DNA of 33,977 bases. Origin: Paraburkholderia oxyphila NBRC 105797 (GTDB taxonomy: Bacteria > Pseudomonadota > Gammaproteobacteria > Burkholderiales > Burkholderiaceae). This document shows positions 1 to 9,701 of this stretch, in pieces. Each line of letters opens with the position of its first letter. Position 1 is the first letter of the stretch. The notes under the pieces were generated by a model. It was not told the DNA's origin. It saw only the letters and a list, made by a program, of their open reading frames with translations, and did no database searches. The DNA is taken from the NCBI RefSeq assembly GCF_000685075.1, contig NZ_BAYD01000112.1, positions 1-33,977 of the forward strand, written 5' to 3'. Both the position numbers and the translations under genes were made by a program.

Positions 1-568
<568 letters not shown>

Positions 569-696
569 AAAAACCCGCAACGCCAATTCGTTGATTCCGT
601 TCGATCTCGCAAACCCGCTTCAGTGAGGCGCACGGATTGCGCGTGTAGGCGGGATCAGCAAATAATTCAATGAATATCTAACTCAGGACACTAGAG
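569..696. other. Intergenic, nothing recognised
   Basis: About 130 bp between the receiver remnant and the transposase remnant. I see no convincing ORF, hairpin or repeat here. Confidence 0.5.
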
Positions 697-1240
697 GCCG
701 GCTACGCTGAACCAGAAACAGTTGTACCGGCTCATGGGGCAAAGCGAGCGGCTGCTTCGCCGGTATACAGGTAATCACCAGCCAGCCCACACGAGGGCAA
801 CGTCATCACGCTTCGCTCAAATCTGCGCAGACGTCTAATGGATTCGAGATACGGCGCGCAAATGGCGAGGTCGCCAGGGTGAGGTACGCCATCGAAAACT
901 TCGTGCTCGTATACGTAGAGCGGCGATTTGGACAGTATCGAGCACCACGCGCGCTCGAGTGGCTCACGGACAATGGGAGCGCCTACACCTGCGCACGAGA
1001 CGATGGCCATCGCGGGAGGCCGGGGTCTGCTGCCATATTTCACTCCAGTTCGCAGCCCCCAGTCTAACGGCATGGCTGAGTCGTTCGCGTAAACGTTCTG
1101 ACGAAATTGCACGTGCGTCCGCGACTGGCCGGACGCCGTAACCGTTCTCGGCCAGTTCGACAACTGGCCTGAACACTACAACGAAGGAGGCGCGCACAAG
1201 GGTTTGAAAATACAGCCACTGCGAGAATTCAACCTGTGGC
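697..1240 (+). pseudogene. IS3-family (IS2-type) transposase remnant
   Basis: Pieces of an IS2-like OrfB appear in order but in different frames. LYRLMGQSERLL lies around 720-760, HEGNVITLRSNLR around 788-825, and NGFEIRRANGEVARVRYAIE around 838-898. FGQYRAPRALEWLTDNGSAYT, around 928-995, includes the second catalytic Asp of the DDE core. LLPYFTPVRSPQSNGMAESFA, around 1027-1090, includes the catalytic Glu, and is followed by an in-frame TAA. The last piece, DNWPEHYNEGGAHKGL, lies around 1158-1206. At least three frameshifts and a stop make it non-functional. No terminal repeats or target duplication were found. The 3' end abuts the SDR gene on the other strand, so the element is an old relic at the edge of the catabolic block. 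Confidence 0.85.
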
Positions 1241-1243
1241 GGC

Positions 1244-1993
1244 TTACTTGGTGCTCGCGCCGCCGTCGACAGGAAGCATTGCGCCAGTAATGAAGGATGC
1301 CTCCGATGAGCACAGAAAGAGCACAGCGCTGGCAACTTCCTCTGGCCGACCCACACGCTTCATTGGGTGATAAGCTGCCGCCACCTTAGTCATATCCACA
1401 TTGATTGATCCTTTTGCAAGTGGCGTGTCAATTACGCCAGGGAGGACCGCATTGACGCGGATACCCTTTTCCGCAAGCTCCAACGCCGCATGGCGCGTCA
1501 GACCAAGCAGACCGTATTTCGACGATACATAGGCCGGGTTATTGCCTTTGAACGAAGCCCAAACTGACGAAGATGAGGTATTTACAATCGCACCAGCGCC
1601 GACCCGAAGCATCTCCGGCACCTCATATTTCATGCAAAGCCAAGTGCTCTTAAGGTTAAGATCCAGCGAAAGATCCCAATCCTCTTCGACGGTGTTCACT
1701 ACGTCGCTTCCACGCCCACCCCCGACGTTATTGAAAGCGAAATCAAGCTGCCCGAATGCAGACACTGTTTGTTTGATGGCTCTTTCCACGTCCTGGGACT
1801 GGGTGACATCAGCGGAGATCGGAATCGCTTTTCCCCCAGCCGCCTCGATCAATGCGACCGTCTCGTCAGCAGCCTCTGCTTTAAGGTCAACTACGGCAAC
1901 AGAGGCTCCCTCGCGCGCAAAGCCTAACGAGGCGGCTCGTCCGATCCCCGAAGCTCCACCAGTAACAAATGCTACTTTTCCTGCAAATCTCAT
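1244..1993 (-). CDS. Short-chain dehydrogenase/reductase (SDR)
   Basis: A 249-aa classical SDR, a cytosolic NAD(P)-dependent oxidoreductase. The Rossmann cofactor motif TGGASGIG is at residues 11-18, and Asp36 in VVDLK suggests NAD preference. The NNVGG stretch (88-92) replaces the usual NNAG. The catalytic Ser lies in the TSSSS run (139-143), and YVSSK supplies Tyr155 and Lys159. The C-terminus has the usual FITGAMLPVDGG. The start is the ATG at 1993, preceded by AAGGTG. It is the last gene of the minus-strand series, 291 bp after the RND transporter, so it may have its own promoter. It could oxidise the alcohol made by the P450 encoded upstream, but the family is too broad to name a substrate. 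Confidence 0.93.
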   Translation of the reverse strand: MRFAGKVAFVTGGASGIGRAASLGFAREGASVAVVDLKAEAADETVALIEAAGGKAIPISADVTQSQDVERAIKQTVSAFGQLDFAFNNVGGGRGSDVVNTVEEDWDLSLDLNLKSTWLCMKYEVPEMLRVGAGAIVNTSSSSVWASFKGNNPAYVSSKYGLLGLTRHAALELAEKGIRVNAVLPGVIDTPLAKGSINVDMTKVAAAYHPMKRVGRPEEVASAVLFLCSSEASFITGAMLPVDGGASTK

Positions 1994-2284
1994 CTAATTC
2001 ACCTTATGACATAACCAACTAAATACTCGGTTGACTACGCAGAAACCTAAATTCAGTGTGCAGGAATTCAGCTGCAATCGACAAAGACAATCCGCTAGCC
2101 CTCTCCACTCTCACGCTGGTCCCATGGCCCTTTCCCCCCTCCGACATCATCTGAAGAAAAAAATCTCGCCAACATTGAAACTGCCTGCATGTGCCGATAT
2201 TTTGGCAAACCCCTAATATGGAACGCTGATTTGCATCCAATGAACTAGGGGCTCTCCGCAATAGAGCATCGTTCGATTTTTCAC
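1994..2284. other. Intergenic between RND transporter and SDR
   Basis: This 291-bp gap, possibly the leader or promoter of the SDR gene, contains only weak ORFs with no recognisable motif. I see no clear promoter hexamers or terminator. Confidence 0.4.
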
Positions 2285-4786
2285 TCAGGAGGAAGACTGT
2301 CCTCTGAGGTGCGCCGCCGCTTCTGCTTTATATATATCCGCTTTGCGCGAGCCATCGGCCTCCATGGAGGCTGCAGCTTTGCGCGAGATATCCTGCAGAA
2401 GAAAATGCGACAGCGCAGGAATAAGAACCAAAGCCCCAATCATATTCAATAGGAACATGAATGTGAGCAGAACCCCCATGTCGGCTTGGAACTTGATCGG
2501 TGAGAACGCCCAAGTCACAACACCCGCTGCCAGTGTTACACCGACCAGCGCAACAACCTTTCCCGTAAACTGCAGGGCCTGACGGTAGGCTATGCGCAGC
2601 GATTGCCCAGCGCGCTGATACGCGAGTTGAACGCTCAGTAGATAAAGGGCGTAGTCGATACCAATTCCCACACCCAGTGCAATCACAGGCAACGTAGCAA
2701 CCTTCACACCAATGCCCAATTCGACCATGAGGGCTTCGCACAATATTGACGTTATGCCCAGCGGTACGACTGCCACCACCACCGCACGCCAATTGCGGAA
2801 CGTGATGAAACACAGCAGGACGACCGCACCGTACACCATGAAGAGCATGGTGCGGTTCGCTTTGGCGACGACAATGTTTGTCACCGCGTCGATACCGGCC
2901 GAACCGGCCACCATCAGGAACTGATGATCCGTGTCACTATGGGCCTTTGCGAAACTCTCTGCCACACTCATCACACGCGAGAGCGTGGCGGCTTTATGAT
3001 CAGTCAGATACGCAATGATCGGCGCCGTGCCACACGTCGGGCTCAAGAGATCCGGGTGATCGAGCAGAACCTGCCAGACCGTCTTGTTGAGGATCGAAGG
3101 CACGCGGTCGATTGTGTACCACTTCGGGTAGCCCTCGTAGAAGCCCGCGGTTACCCACCGTGAGAGGCCGCCAACCGAAGTCGTCGTCTGCACGCCTGAC
3201 ACTCCGCGCAGCGCGGTTTCAAGGCGGTCCGCTTCGAGCACAAGCGGGAAATTGTTGACATCACACGTGCCGTGCGACGACTTGCCGATCACGACGAAGA
3301 GGTCGCTCGACAACCCGAAATGAGCGTTGGTGTAGCTGTTATCAAGGTTGTAGCGCGAGTCTGGCCTGAGTTCGGGCGCACCGGAATTGAGATCGCCGAT
3401 CTGCAGATGCTGGCTGATCGACCAACCGCCCACCGTGAGCGCCGCCGCGCAGACGATCGCTCCGGTTGCCCAGCGGCGCTCAGTGAAGCGGTCGAGCAGA
3501 TTCCACAGTGCGCCCACCGCCGACGTGCCGTGCGCATCGATCTGCTCGCCACGCACACTACGCCGCGCGGCCGACGGGCTCACGCCAATATACGAGAGCA
3601 GAACCGGCAATAGCAGCAGGTTCGTGAATATGAGCACAGCCACACCCACGCTCGCGGTAAAGGCCAGATCCTTGATGACCGGAATGTCGATCACCATCAG
3701 CACTGCAAAGCCGACCACGTCCGCTAGCAATGCCGTGAGTCCGGCGAGAAAGAGACGCCGGAACGTGTAACGAGCGGCCACATAACGATGCGTGCCACGG
3801 CCAATGTCCTGCGTGATCCCATTCATCTTCTGTGCACCATGTGAAACACCTATGGCGAAGACGAGGAACGGCACCAGCACCGAATACGGATCGAGCACAT
3901 AGCCGAGCGTGCGGATGATGCCAAGCTGCCAGACCACGGCTATGAGCGAGCAAGCTACCACCAGAACCGTACTGCGATAACAACGCGTGTAGAGAAAAAT
4001 TACGACAAGCGCGATCAGAGCGGCTATACCGAAGTACGTCGCGACCTGCTTGAGGCCCGCTATCAGATCACCGATCAGTCTGGCAAAACCCACCACATGC
4101 ACGCGCACTTCACCGCGGCCTTGGGCCTTTATCACGGCATCGATCTGGTGTGAAAGCTTCGCGTAGTCGAGCGGCTTGCCCGTATCAGCGTAGTGATCGA
4201 GGAGCGGCAGCTGGATCATGCTCGAACGGAGATCATTGGCTACGATGCTGCCGACGATGTTGGCCCGAGCGACATTGGTTCGCAGCTGCGCGATTCCCTG
4301 CGAGGAGCCGTCGAAGCCGTCCGGCATGACTGGGCCACCCGCAAAGCCGTTTTCCGTAACAGCATTCCAGCGTACGATTGGCATCCACAACGATTTCACG
4401 CCCGGACGATCAACGCCTGGAATGAGAAACAAAGCATCGTTGATGCGGCGCAGCGCCGCGAGATATTTAGGATCGTAGATGTCACCCGATGGATTTTCGA
4501 CGACGATACGCAACGAATTGCTGAGCCCTTTCAGATCTGCCTTGTTGTCGAGGTAGTTCTTGATGTACGGATGCGAAAGCGGAATCATCTTCTCGAAGCT
4601 TGCATTTACATCGAGCCGCATCGCCTGAAATCCGAGCACCGCCGTGATAATCGTGCAGATGATGATGAGCCATGGGCGCCTGTTGAAGATCAGCCGCTCC
4701 AGGGTGTTGCCCGAACGCGAATCGAACTGTGCAAGATCCGCGACGACCGGCATTTTTCCGAATTGGGCATTATTACCACCAGCCAT
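2285..4786 (-). CDS. RND/MMPL-family inner-membrane transporter
   Basis: An 833-aa RND-superfamily permease of the MMPL/HpnN type. A first transmembrane helix (about 39-56) is followed by a periplasmic domain of about 190 residues. A block of helices with a sterol-sensing/MMPL character comes next (starting near ATYFGIAALIALVVIF and running through the LLLLPVLLSYIG segment). A second single helix, a second periplasmic domain and a second helix block (TMLFMVYGAVVLLCF onward, with the GVGIGIDYALYLL motif) follow. The start is the ATG at 4786 after AGAGGGAA. It lies 12 bp after the YCF48 gene, so the two are co-transcribed. These families commonly occur together with DUF1302 and DUF1329 proteins in proteobacterial clusters for hydrophobic compounds. 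I infer uptake or efflux of such a substrate or of its derivatives. Confidence 0.92.
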   Translation of the reverse strand: MAGGNNAQFGKMPVVADLAQFDSRSGNTLERLIFNRRPWLIIICTIITAVLGFQAMRLDVNASFEKMIPLSHPYIKNYLDNKADLKGLSNSLRIVVENPSGDIYDPKYLAALRRINDALFLIPGVDRPGVKSLWMPIVRWNAVTENGFAGGPVMPDGFDGSSQGIAQLRTNVARANIVGSIVANDLRSSMIQLPLLDHYADTGKPLDYAKLSHQIDAVIKAQGRGEVRVHVVGFARLIGDLIAGLKQVATYFGIAALIALVVIFLYTRCYRSTVLVVACSLIAVVWQLGIIRTLGYVLDPYSVLVPFLVFAIGVSHGAQKMNGITQDIGRGTHRYVAARYTFRRLFLAGLTALLADVVGFAVLMVIDIPVIKDLAFTASVGVAVLIFTNLLLLPVLLSYIGVSPSAARRSVRGEQIDAHGTSAVGALWNLLDRFTERRWATGAIVCAAALTVGGWSISQHLQIGDLNSGAPELRPDSRYNLDNSYTNAHFGLSSDLFVVIGKSSHGTCDVNNFPLVLEADRLETALRGVSGVQTTTSVGGLSRWVTAGFYEGYPKWYTIDRVPSILNKTVWQVLLDHPDLLSPTCGTAPIIAYLTDHKAATLSRVMSVAESFAKAHSDTDHQFLMVAGSAGIDAVTNIVVAKANRTMLFMVYGAVVLLCFITFRNWRAVVVAVVPLGITSILCEALMVELGIGVKVATLPVIALGVGIGIDYALYLLSVQLAYQRAGQSLRIAYRQALQFTGKVVALVGVTLAAGVVTWAFSPIKFQADMGVLLTFMFLLNMIGALVLIPALSHFLLQDISRKAAASMEADGSRKADIYKAEAAAHLRGQSSS

Positions 4787-4798
4787 GTCTGTTCCCTC

Positions 4799-5863
4799 TT
4801 AATGCGACTTCGACAATGTGATGCTCGTTAGGCCGGCCGCACCGGCCACCACTGCAGTGTCTCCGTGCAGTGCCATTGCGAAAATTCCGCCCGGCTGATG
4901 CTCGGCAAGCACGCGAAACGTTGCACCTTGATTCGCACTCTCGAGAAGCTCGCCCGCCTGCGTCGCTAAAATCAGTTGACCATCGGGTAGTTCGCCCGAA
5001 GCGAGAATGCTTGCGCCGGTCGGTAGCGCAATCTTGTTCCACGTCGTGCCGCCATCGGTCGAGCGGTAGGCACTACCAAGCAGGCCATACACGATCATGG
5101 CATCGCCCGCGGATGCAAGCCCAAACAAGCTGCCCTTCGACGGCGTTGGTACTGCGACGAAGCGCTGTTTGTCGGGATCAAGCTTGACCAGCAGCCCCTG
5201 CTCCCCTGCGATATAGAGCGTTCCACCGATGCGGCGCATTGCATGCAGGTTTAGCGCATTAGGATTGTCGATACGGTCGAACCACGGCACCCATGTCTTG
5301 CCGCCGTTATCGGTGTGAAAAATAATGTTAAACGAACCGATGACCCAGCCAGAGTGCTCATTGTCGAACCAGACGTCGAGAAACGGGCGTCCGCCCTGAT
5401 CGGCTTCAAAGCGTTTGGCCTCTTCGCGCGACGCCCTGATATCGGGCGAATCTCCCTGCTGCTTGGCGTAGTATTCGCTCATCAGCTTCGCTGCGCGTCG
5501 ACCGTCGAGCTGCTGCGTCCAGGTATTGCCGCCGTCGGTGGTATGGAGCACCTGGCCATCGTGGCCGACCGCCCAGCCGAGCTCACCCGACTTGAACGTG
5601 ACGGCCACGAGATCAGAACTCACAGGCACCTGCACCTGGCGCCAGTGCGCAGCGCCATCGTCCGAAACGAGTATGGCCCCGCGAGGGCCCACAGCTACTA
5701 CACGTTGTCCAACCTGTGCTAGTGCCAGCATCGGCTCATGTGCGGCCCGGGAGTTGACGACGGCAGGCGACTGCATTGGATCCGCGAACTCGGCATGAAC
5801 GGTGCCAGTCGCGATGCATGCTACCGCGAAAAACGACAACGGACAAAACAGGATGTTACGCAT
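4799..5863 (-). CDS. YCF48-like (BNR repeat) periplasmic propeller protein
   Basis: A secreted beta-propeller of about 354 residues. The start chosen is the ATG at 5863, preceded by GAAGGAG. It gives a good signal peptide (MRNILF, hydrophobic core, cleavage after VHA near residue 24). Repeats of the BNR/YCF48 kind follow: GWAVGHDGQVLHTTDGGNTW, GWVIGSFNIIFHTDNGGKTW, and the AYRSTDGGTTW and LLESANQGATF blades. YCF48 itself is a photosystem assembly factor. Bacterial relatives beside RND pumps and DUF1302/DUF1329 proteins have no agreed function and probably form part of the envelope complex. It is separated from the RND gene by 12 bp. Confidence 0.9.
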   Translation of the reverse strand: MRNILFCPLSFFAVACIATGTVHAEFADPMQSPAVVNSRAAHEPMLALAQVGQRVVAVGPRGAILVSDDGAAHWRQVQVPVSSDLVAVTFKSGELGWAVGHDGQVLHTTDGGNTWTQQLDGRRAAKLMSEYYAKQQGDSPDIRASREEAKRFEADQGGRPFLDVWFDNEHSGWVIGSFNIIFHTDNGGKTWVPWFDRIDNPNALNLHAMRRIGGTLYIAGEQGLLVKLDPDKQRFVAVPTPSKGSLFGLASAGDAMIVYGLLGSAYRSTDGGTTWNKIALPTGASILASGELPDGQLILATQAGELLESANQGATFRVLAEHQPGGIFAMALHGDTAVVAGAAGLTSITLSKSH

Positions 5864-6128
5864 TACGTCTCCTTCACAGCAACTGGCAAACAATTGGTCT
5901 GACAGTACTGCGCTCTATCTTCTTTCCCCGCCCCTTTCACAGGGAATCGGAATTCGTGCTGACTCTCTACTGCTGTCCCTCTGCTTATTGGACTTTCTGT
6001 CAATTTCCCTTACTCGAAGTGAAGAAATCAAGCGCGAAACGTGTTTTGAAGCTGATACGTGGCGGCGCGGCAGATGACCTCAAAAATATTCAACACTTAA
6101 ACGGCAGACTGAGATCCTTGCTGGACAA

Positions 6129-6158
6129 GTGTCCCGCCCGACATATCTGGCGGGACAC
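6129..6158 (-). terminator. Hairpin after the DUF1329 gene, possible terminator/attenuator
   Basis: A perfect 10-bp stem (GTGTCCCGCC / GGCGGGACAC) with a 10-nt loop lies 42 bp downstream of the DUF1329 stop codon, in the 336-bp gap before the YCF48 gene. No strong T tract follows, so it may attenuate or protect the mRNA 3' end rather than terminate fully. The rest of the gap (5864-6199) shows no ORF that I trust. Confidence 0.5.
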
Positions 6159-6199
6159 AAGCTCGCAGCACAAATACTACGGTCACTGCGTTGTTTTAC

Positions 6200-7549
6200 C
6201 TATCTCACGCCCGTTTCCTGCATGTGCTCCGGTGTGAAGTAAGAGCTCGGATAGCTCACGTTAAAGACGATTCCAGGAGCGTCGGCCGGGTGGCTACCAA
6301 AAATATAAATCCCGCTGTTGAAGTCGTAGAACCAGTTACCCATCGAAATCGGCACCTTGTAATCGTAGGCCGGCACCGTGGTTTCGAAGCCACCGCGATA
6401 CAGCTTGCCAGACTGATCGTACGCATCCATCATCCCACCACCACCATCCTCATCGATGTATAGCGTCTTCTTGCTATATACATGGCGAGCACCAGGCTTG
6501 AGTGTCATCTCGACCACCCAAACTCGATGAAGCTCCCAACGGACATAGTCAGGATTAATATAATGCGGCGTCAATATCTTGCTTCCCGGGGTTTCATACT
6601 GTTGCTTATAGTCGTTGTATGGGATATACATTTCCTGTTTCCCAACCAACTTCATATTCCAGCGATCCATCTTCCCAAAGAACAATTCGCTATCGTCAAG
6701 AGTGATTGCACCGGAATAGGCGGGGTTCGGCGTATCGTAGGCAAGATCTGGCGCTACACGCACCCGGCGCTGACCTGGGGTGTATTCCCACGTCTGCTGA
6801 TCGTGAGCGGCCGTATCCATGTATAGCCACGCTGTAACCGTATCGCCAATCATGCGAGCCGGTGCGGCATAGTCGTTGGTGAACTGATACCAGACAGCGA
6901 GATCACCCTTCTTGCGAAAAGCTTCCTCCTGCTTGACGTCGTAGTAAGGAAAGTTAAGCGCTGTCTTGAGTTGCGCCACCAAGATCGGCGTACCGCTCGA
7001 ATCGACCAGCCATGTCTTCACGTTATCGTGCTGCGTCGGGCCAAGATAGCGCAGTTCATAGTTCCATACGGCCTCCTGACCCGTCTTTGGATTTGGAAAC
7101 GGCATGCCACCGAATGCACCAGTCAGCGATAGGCCATTATCTCGGAGTTGAGCGCTCTGAGCATTCTTCGTCGAATTCGCGAGATACCAATCCGGATAAG
7201 AAACGCTGCGATGAGTCGTGTAAACCTCCATGCGATAGTTCGGATACCGCTTGAACAGTTCAATAGCGCTCGCGCTCAATTTATCGGCGTATTGTTGATA
7301 GTTTTGTGCTGTGATCTGCAGAATCGGCTTCTCACCAGCATACGGGTCCGCCCATTTCCCCGAATCAGCCTTGAAATCCGATGGGAATTGTGTAATTCCC
7401 CCGGTGTATGCGGGAATCGCGCCATCCTTGCTGCCAGCGATCTCTGCACCAAATGGCGTCAGCCCACTTTCCACTGCAAGAGTGTACGGCGAGGCCCAGA
7501 CCGCCGCGAGTATCGCGAGCGCTTTAAGAAGCCTTGGAAATCTCTTCAT
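6200..7549 (-). CDS. DUF1329 family periplasmic protein
   Basis: A protein of about 449 residues with a signal peptide (MKRFPRLLKALAILAAVWAS) and the typical DUF1329 body. The body includes LTPFGAEIAGSKDGAIPAYTGG near the mature N-terminus, the FPNPKTGQEAVWNYELRYLG stretch, tandem W/Y-rich segments and GNWFYDFNSGIYIFGSHPAD near the end. The family is thought to have a LolA/LolB-like lipid-binding fold, so a role in carrying a hydrophobic ligand across the periplasm is reasonable. I prefer the ATG at 7549 (GGAGA just upstream) over the one at 7561. It starts 17 bp after the DUF1302 stop, so the two are translationally close. Confidence 0.93.
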   Translation of the reverse strand: MKRFPRLLKALAILAAVWASPYTLAVESGLTPFGAEIAGSKDGAIPAYTGGITQFPSDFKADSGKWADPYAGEKPILQITAQNYQQYADKLSASAIELFKRYPNYRMEVYTTHRSVSYPDWYLANSTKNAQSAQLRDNGLSLTGAFGGMPFPNPKTGQEAVWNYELRYLGPTQHDNVKTWLVDSSGTPILVAQLKTALNFPYYDVKQEEAFRKKGDLAVWYQFTNDYAAPARMIGDTVTAWLYMDTAAHDQQTWEYTPGQRRVRVAPDLAYDTPNPAYSGAITLDDSELFFGKMDRWNMKLVGKQEMYIPYNDYKQQYETPGSKILTPHYINPDYVRWELHRVWVVEMTLKPGARHVYSKKTLYIDEDGGGGMMDAYDQSGKLYRGGFETTVPAYDYKVPISMGNWFYDFNSGIYIFGSHPADAPGIVFNVSYPSSYFTPEHMQETGVR

Positions 7550-7566
7550 TGCTGTCTCCATCTAGA

Positions 7567-9276
7567 TCAAAACGTTGTCTGGTAGGTAAGACCCAGCCAC
7601 GACTTGTCGCTGTACGGCGCACCCACAGCGGCAGCTGCGCCGTTGCTCGCATAGCCCTTCTTGTTCATGTAATAGGTATAGGTGAGGTTCACTTGATGCT
7701 TGTTGTAGATCGTGAAATCAAGCCCCACTACGAAGGTGTTGAAGCCTTCAGATTCGCCTCCCGGATTGATAGCGGCGGAGTATCCTTTCAGATTCAGGTT
7801 AACAAAAAGCGGCATGGTCAGGTCCACCCCAGGAAAGACCTGGTACCACTGCGGGCTTGCACCAATTCCAATCCCCGTCCAGAAACGTGTAGAACAGTTG
7901 TCGTAAGGGCTGTTCCCGGTCGCCGAACATTGGCCGCTAGTATCATAGCCGGACATCGCGAGGTTGCCAGGATTTGATTGCACACTCAACAAATCGTTGA
8001 AAGCCCATTCAGCCTGGAGGAACATGTTGTCCCACAGGAGGCTCTTGCCGAAAGATTGCGTAATATTCAAGAGACCATGCAGCGTTCGTCCAGTCGGCGC
8101 ATTGTTAATGGTCGTGCTGTTCACCGCGTTCAGTGGCATGTTCCAGCGATAGGACAGTTCGCCAGCGACAGCCGCGTTACCGATCGCGCTGTTGAATCCC
8201 CCGCCGACCAGATTGACGTCGTTGCCGTATTGAGCAGTAATCGCCGGCAACGTGATTGGACCGAGACTCGCGCCGCCGCCAGGTACCTGAACCGCCGCCC
8301 AGGGCATCTTCATCGCGAAGTGCCGGAACGCGAGTTCGTAGGTCGTCGCGATCGAATCAACACGCCAAGTGGCATCAAGACCGATATCGCCGGTTTGCCC
8401 CTCAGTAGGCGCCACGCGCGGAATTGCGACCGGGCCGATTCCGGGGATGTTTACGTAAGACGCAACGGGCGGCCCGTACAAGATTGCGTCAGCCCCGCCG
8501 AAATAGGTTCCACCTTCGGGGAGACGGTCGTGGTCCCACTCGAACGTGTATTGTGCGGACAGGCTAATCGTGTCTGTAATCTTGGTCGTGACGTCCGCCT
8601 GGGCCGTCGGCAGAACGATTTCCTTGAGTGACGCGCTCGGGCTTTGCGTCGCCTTCATCAAATCAAGCGGAGCCTGGCCGAATGCAATTGAGTTGACGCC
8701 GCCTATCGTGGCAAACGCCGACTGCCCCCATGTGACGGCCGTTCGGCCGAGCTTTACATTGGTTTCGTGCCCACCCAGATCAAACGTTGTGAAGGCAAAT
8801 GCATCACGCAATTCCGCACTCGGCCCTGCATAGTACTTGTTGATATAGCCCGTATACTGATTGTTTGGATAATTCGGTAGATTGTTCGGGGACGGCAGCG
8901 ACGTGTTATTGGTGTCGGTGGTCTTGAATGTCGGGTCGTACCACGCGTCCATACTGAGCCGGAAGCCTGACGTGTCCTTGTACTTGAAATCGAACTCACT
9001 GTACAGGTTCAGCATTGACTGGATCGTGCTGAACTTTGGCGTCGACAGATCGCCTTCGTCGTAAGTCGGACTGTTTGTATAGAAATTGTCCGGGTTCTGA
9101 AGCCGGATGTCGTAGTCTGCGCGGACGGTGTTATCCCATTCCATGTCGATGTCCGGGTTTGGCACATCGAAGTGGAACGCATTGGCGCTCGAGCTCCATA
9201 GGCCACAAGCTGCGGCGAGGCAGGCTGCGTAGACGCCAAGGCTAATGGGACCGGGCTTCATCATTTCCTGTTTCAC
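7567..9276 (-). CDS. DUF1302 family outer-membrane protein
   Basis: About 569 residues. From the GTG at 9276, preceded by GAGGAG, the protein begins MKQEMMKPGP and has a signal peptide ending at ANA (about residue 33). An alternative ATG is at 9264 or 9261. The mature part starts FHFDVPNPDIDMEWDNTVRA, alternates beta-strand-like segments and ends in LGLTYQTTF. A terminal Phe is typical of beta-barrels inserted by BAM. DUF1302 proteins are treated as outer-membrane channels and commonly pair with DUF1329, which is the next gene here. I infer that it carries a hydrophobic substrate over the outer membrane. Confidence 0.93.
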   Translation of the reverse strand: MKQEMMKPGPISLGVYAACLAAACGLWSSSANAFHFDVPNPDIDMEWDNTVRADYDIRLQNPDNFYTNSPTYDEGDLSTPKFSTIQSMLNLYSEFDFKYKDTSGFRLSMDAWYDPTFKTTDTNNTSLPSPNNLPNYPNNQYTGYINKYYAGPSAELRDAFAFTTFDLGGHETNVKLGRTAVTWGQSAFATIGGVNSIAFGQAPLDLMKATQSPSASLKEIVLPTAQADVTTKITDTISLSAQYTFEWDHDRLPEGGTYFGGADAILYGPPVASYVNIPGIGPVAIPRVAPTEGQTGDIGLDATWRVDSIATTYELAFRHFAMKMPWAAVQVPGGGASLGPITLPAITAQYGNDVNLVGGGFNSAIGNAAVAGELSYRWNMPLNAVNSTTINNAPTGRTLHGLLNITQSFGKSLLWDNMFLQAEWAFNDLLSVQSNPGNLAMSGYDTSGQCSATGNSPYDNCSTRFWTGIGIGASPQWYQVFPGVDLTMPLFVNLNLKGYSAAINPGGESEGFNTFVVGLDFTIYNKHQVNLTYTYYMNKKGYASNGAAAAVGAPYSDKSWLGLTYQTTF

Positions 9277-9701
9277 TTGTCTCCTCTCTTTCTTAGTTAA
9301 ATTTCGCTTCAGAAACGCCGAGGCTGTTGTACCGTTCCACACCATTCCCGCTGGGCTGAACCGTTCCGTCTACCTCGTTGGAGCTGCAATCCGAAAGCAC
9401 AAGGCTTCGGTTCGACACTCTCCGCTGCTCACTAAACGGCTTTTCATGCGCTTTGCTTTCCGCGTTGCCAAACGCGATATCGATGTTTCCGACGCGCCTA
9501 CCACTCCACGGACTGCTCTCAGGTACCCGTCGCAGTCAAAATACTCTCGCTTCCACTATCAGGTGCCGTTCTGAAATACAAACCACCGAAACAGTGATTT
9601 CTAAGCAGAACGACCCTGTTTTTCTACGGCAAGTTATTTAGGAATACTTTTTAAACATATAAAAATTCCCCGTGAGCGAACCGTCGATTAATGCAATCCA
9701 T
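9277..9701. other. 425-bp intergenic region upstream of the DUF1302 gene
   Basis: This gap separates the oxidation genes from the transport genes. It holds an AT-rich stretch (about 9640-9670), which could carry a promoter for the DUF1302 operon, and a 12-bp perfect palindrome CATTCATGAATG (9699-9710) that overlaps the MDR stop codon. I found no convincing sigma-70 or sigma-54 elements, and none of the TTGACATG element seen at other promoters in this window. Confidence 0.4.

Noticed and set aside
2019..2261. 80-codon minus-strand ORF between RND and SDR genes
   Set aside because: Composition looks random, with no ribosome site and no recognisable motif.
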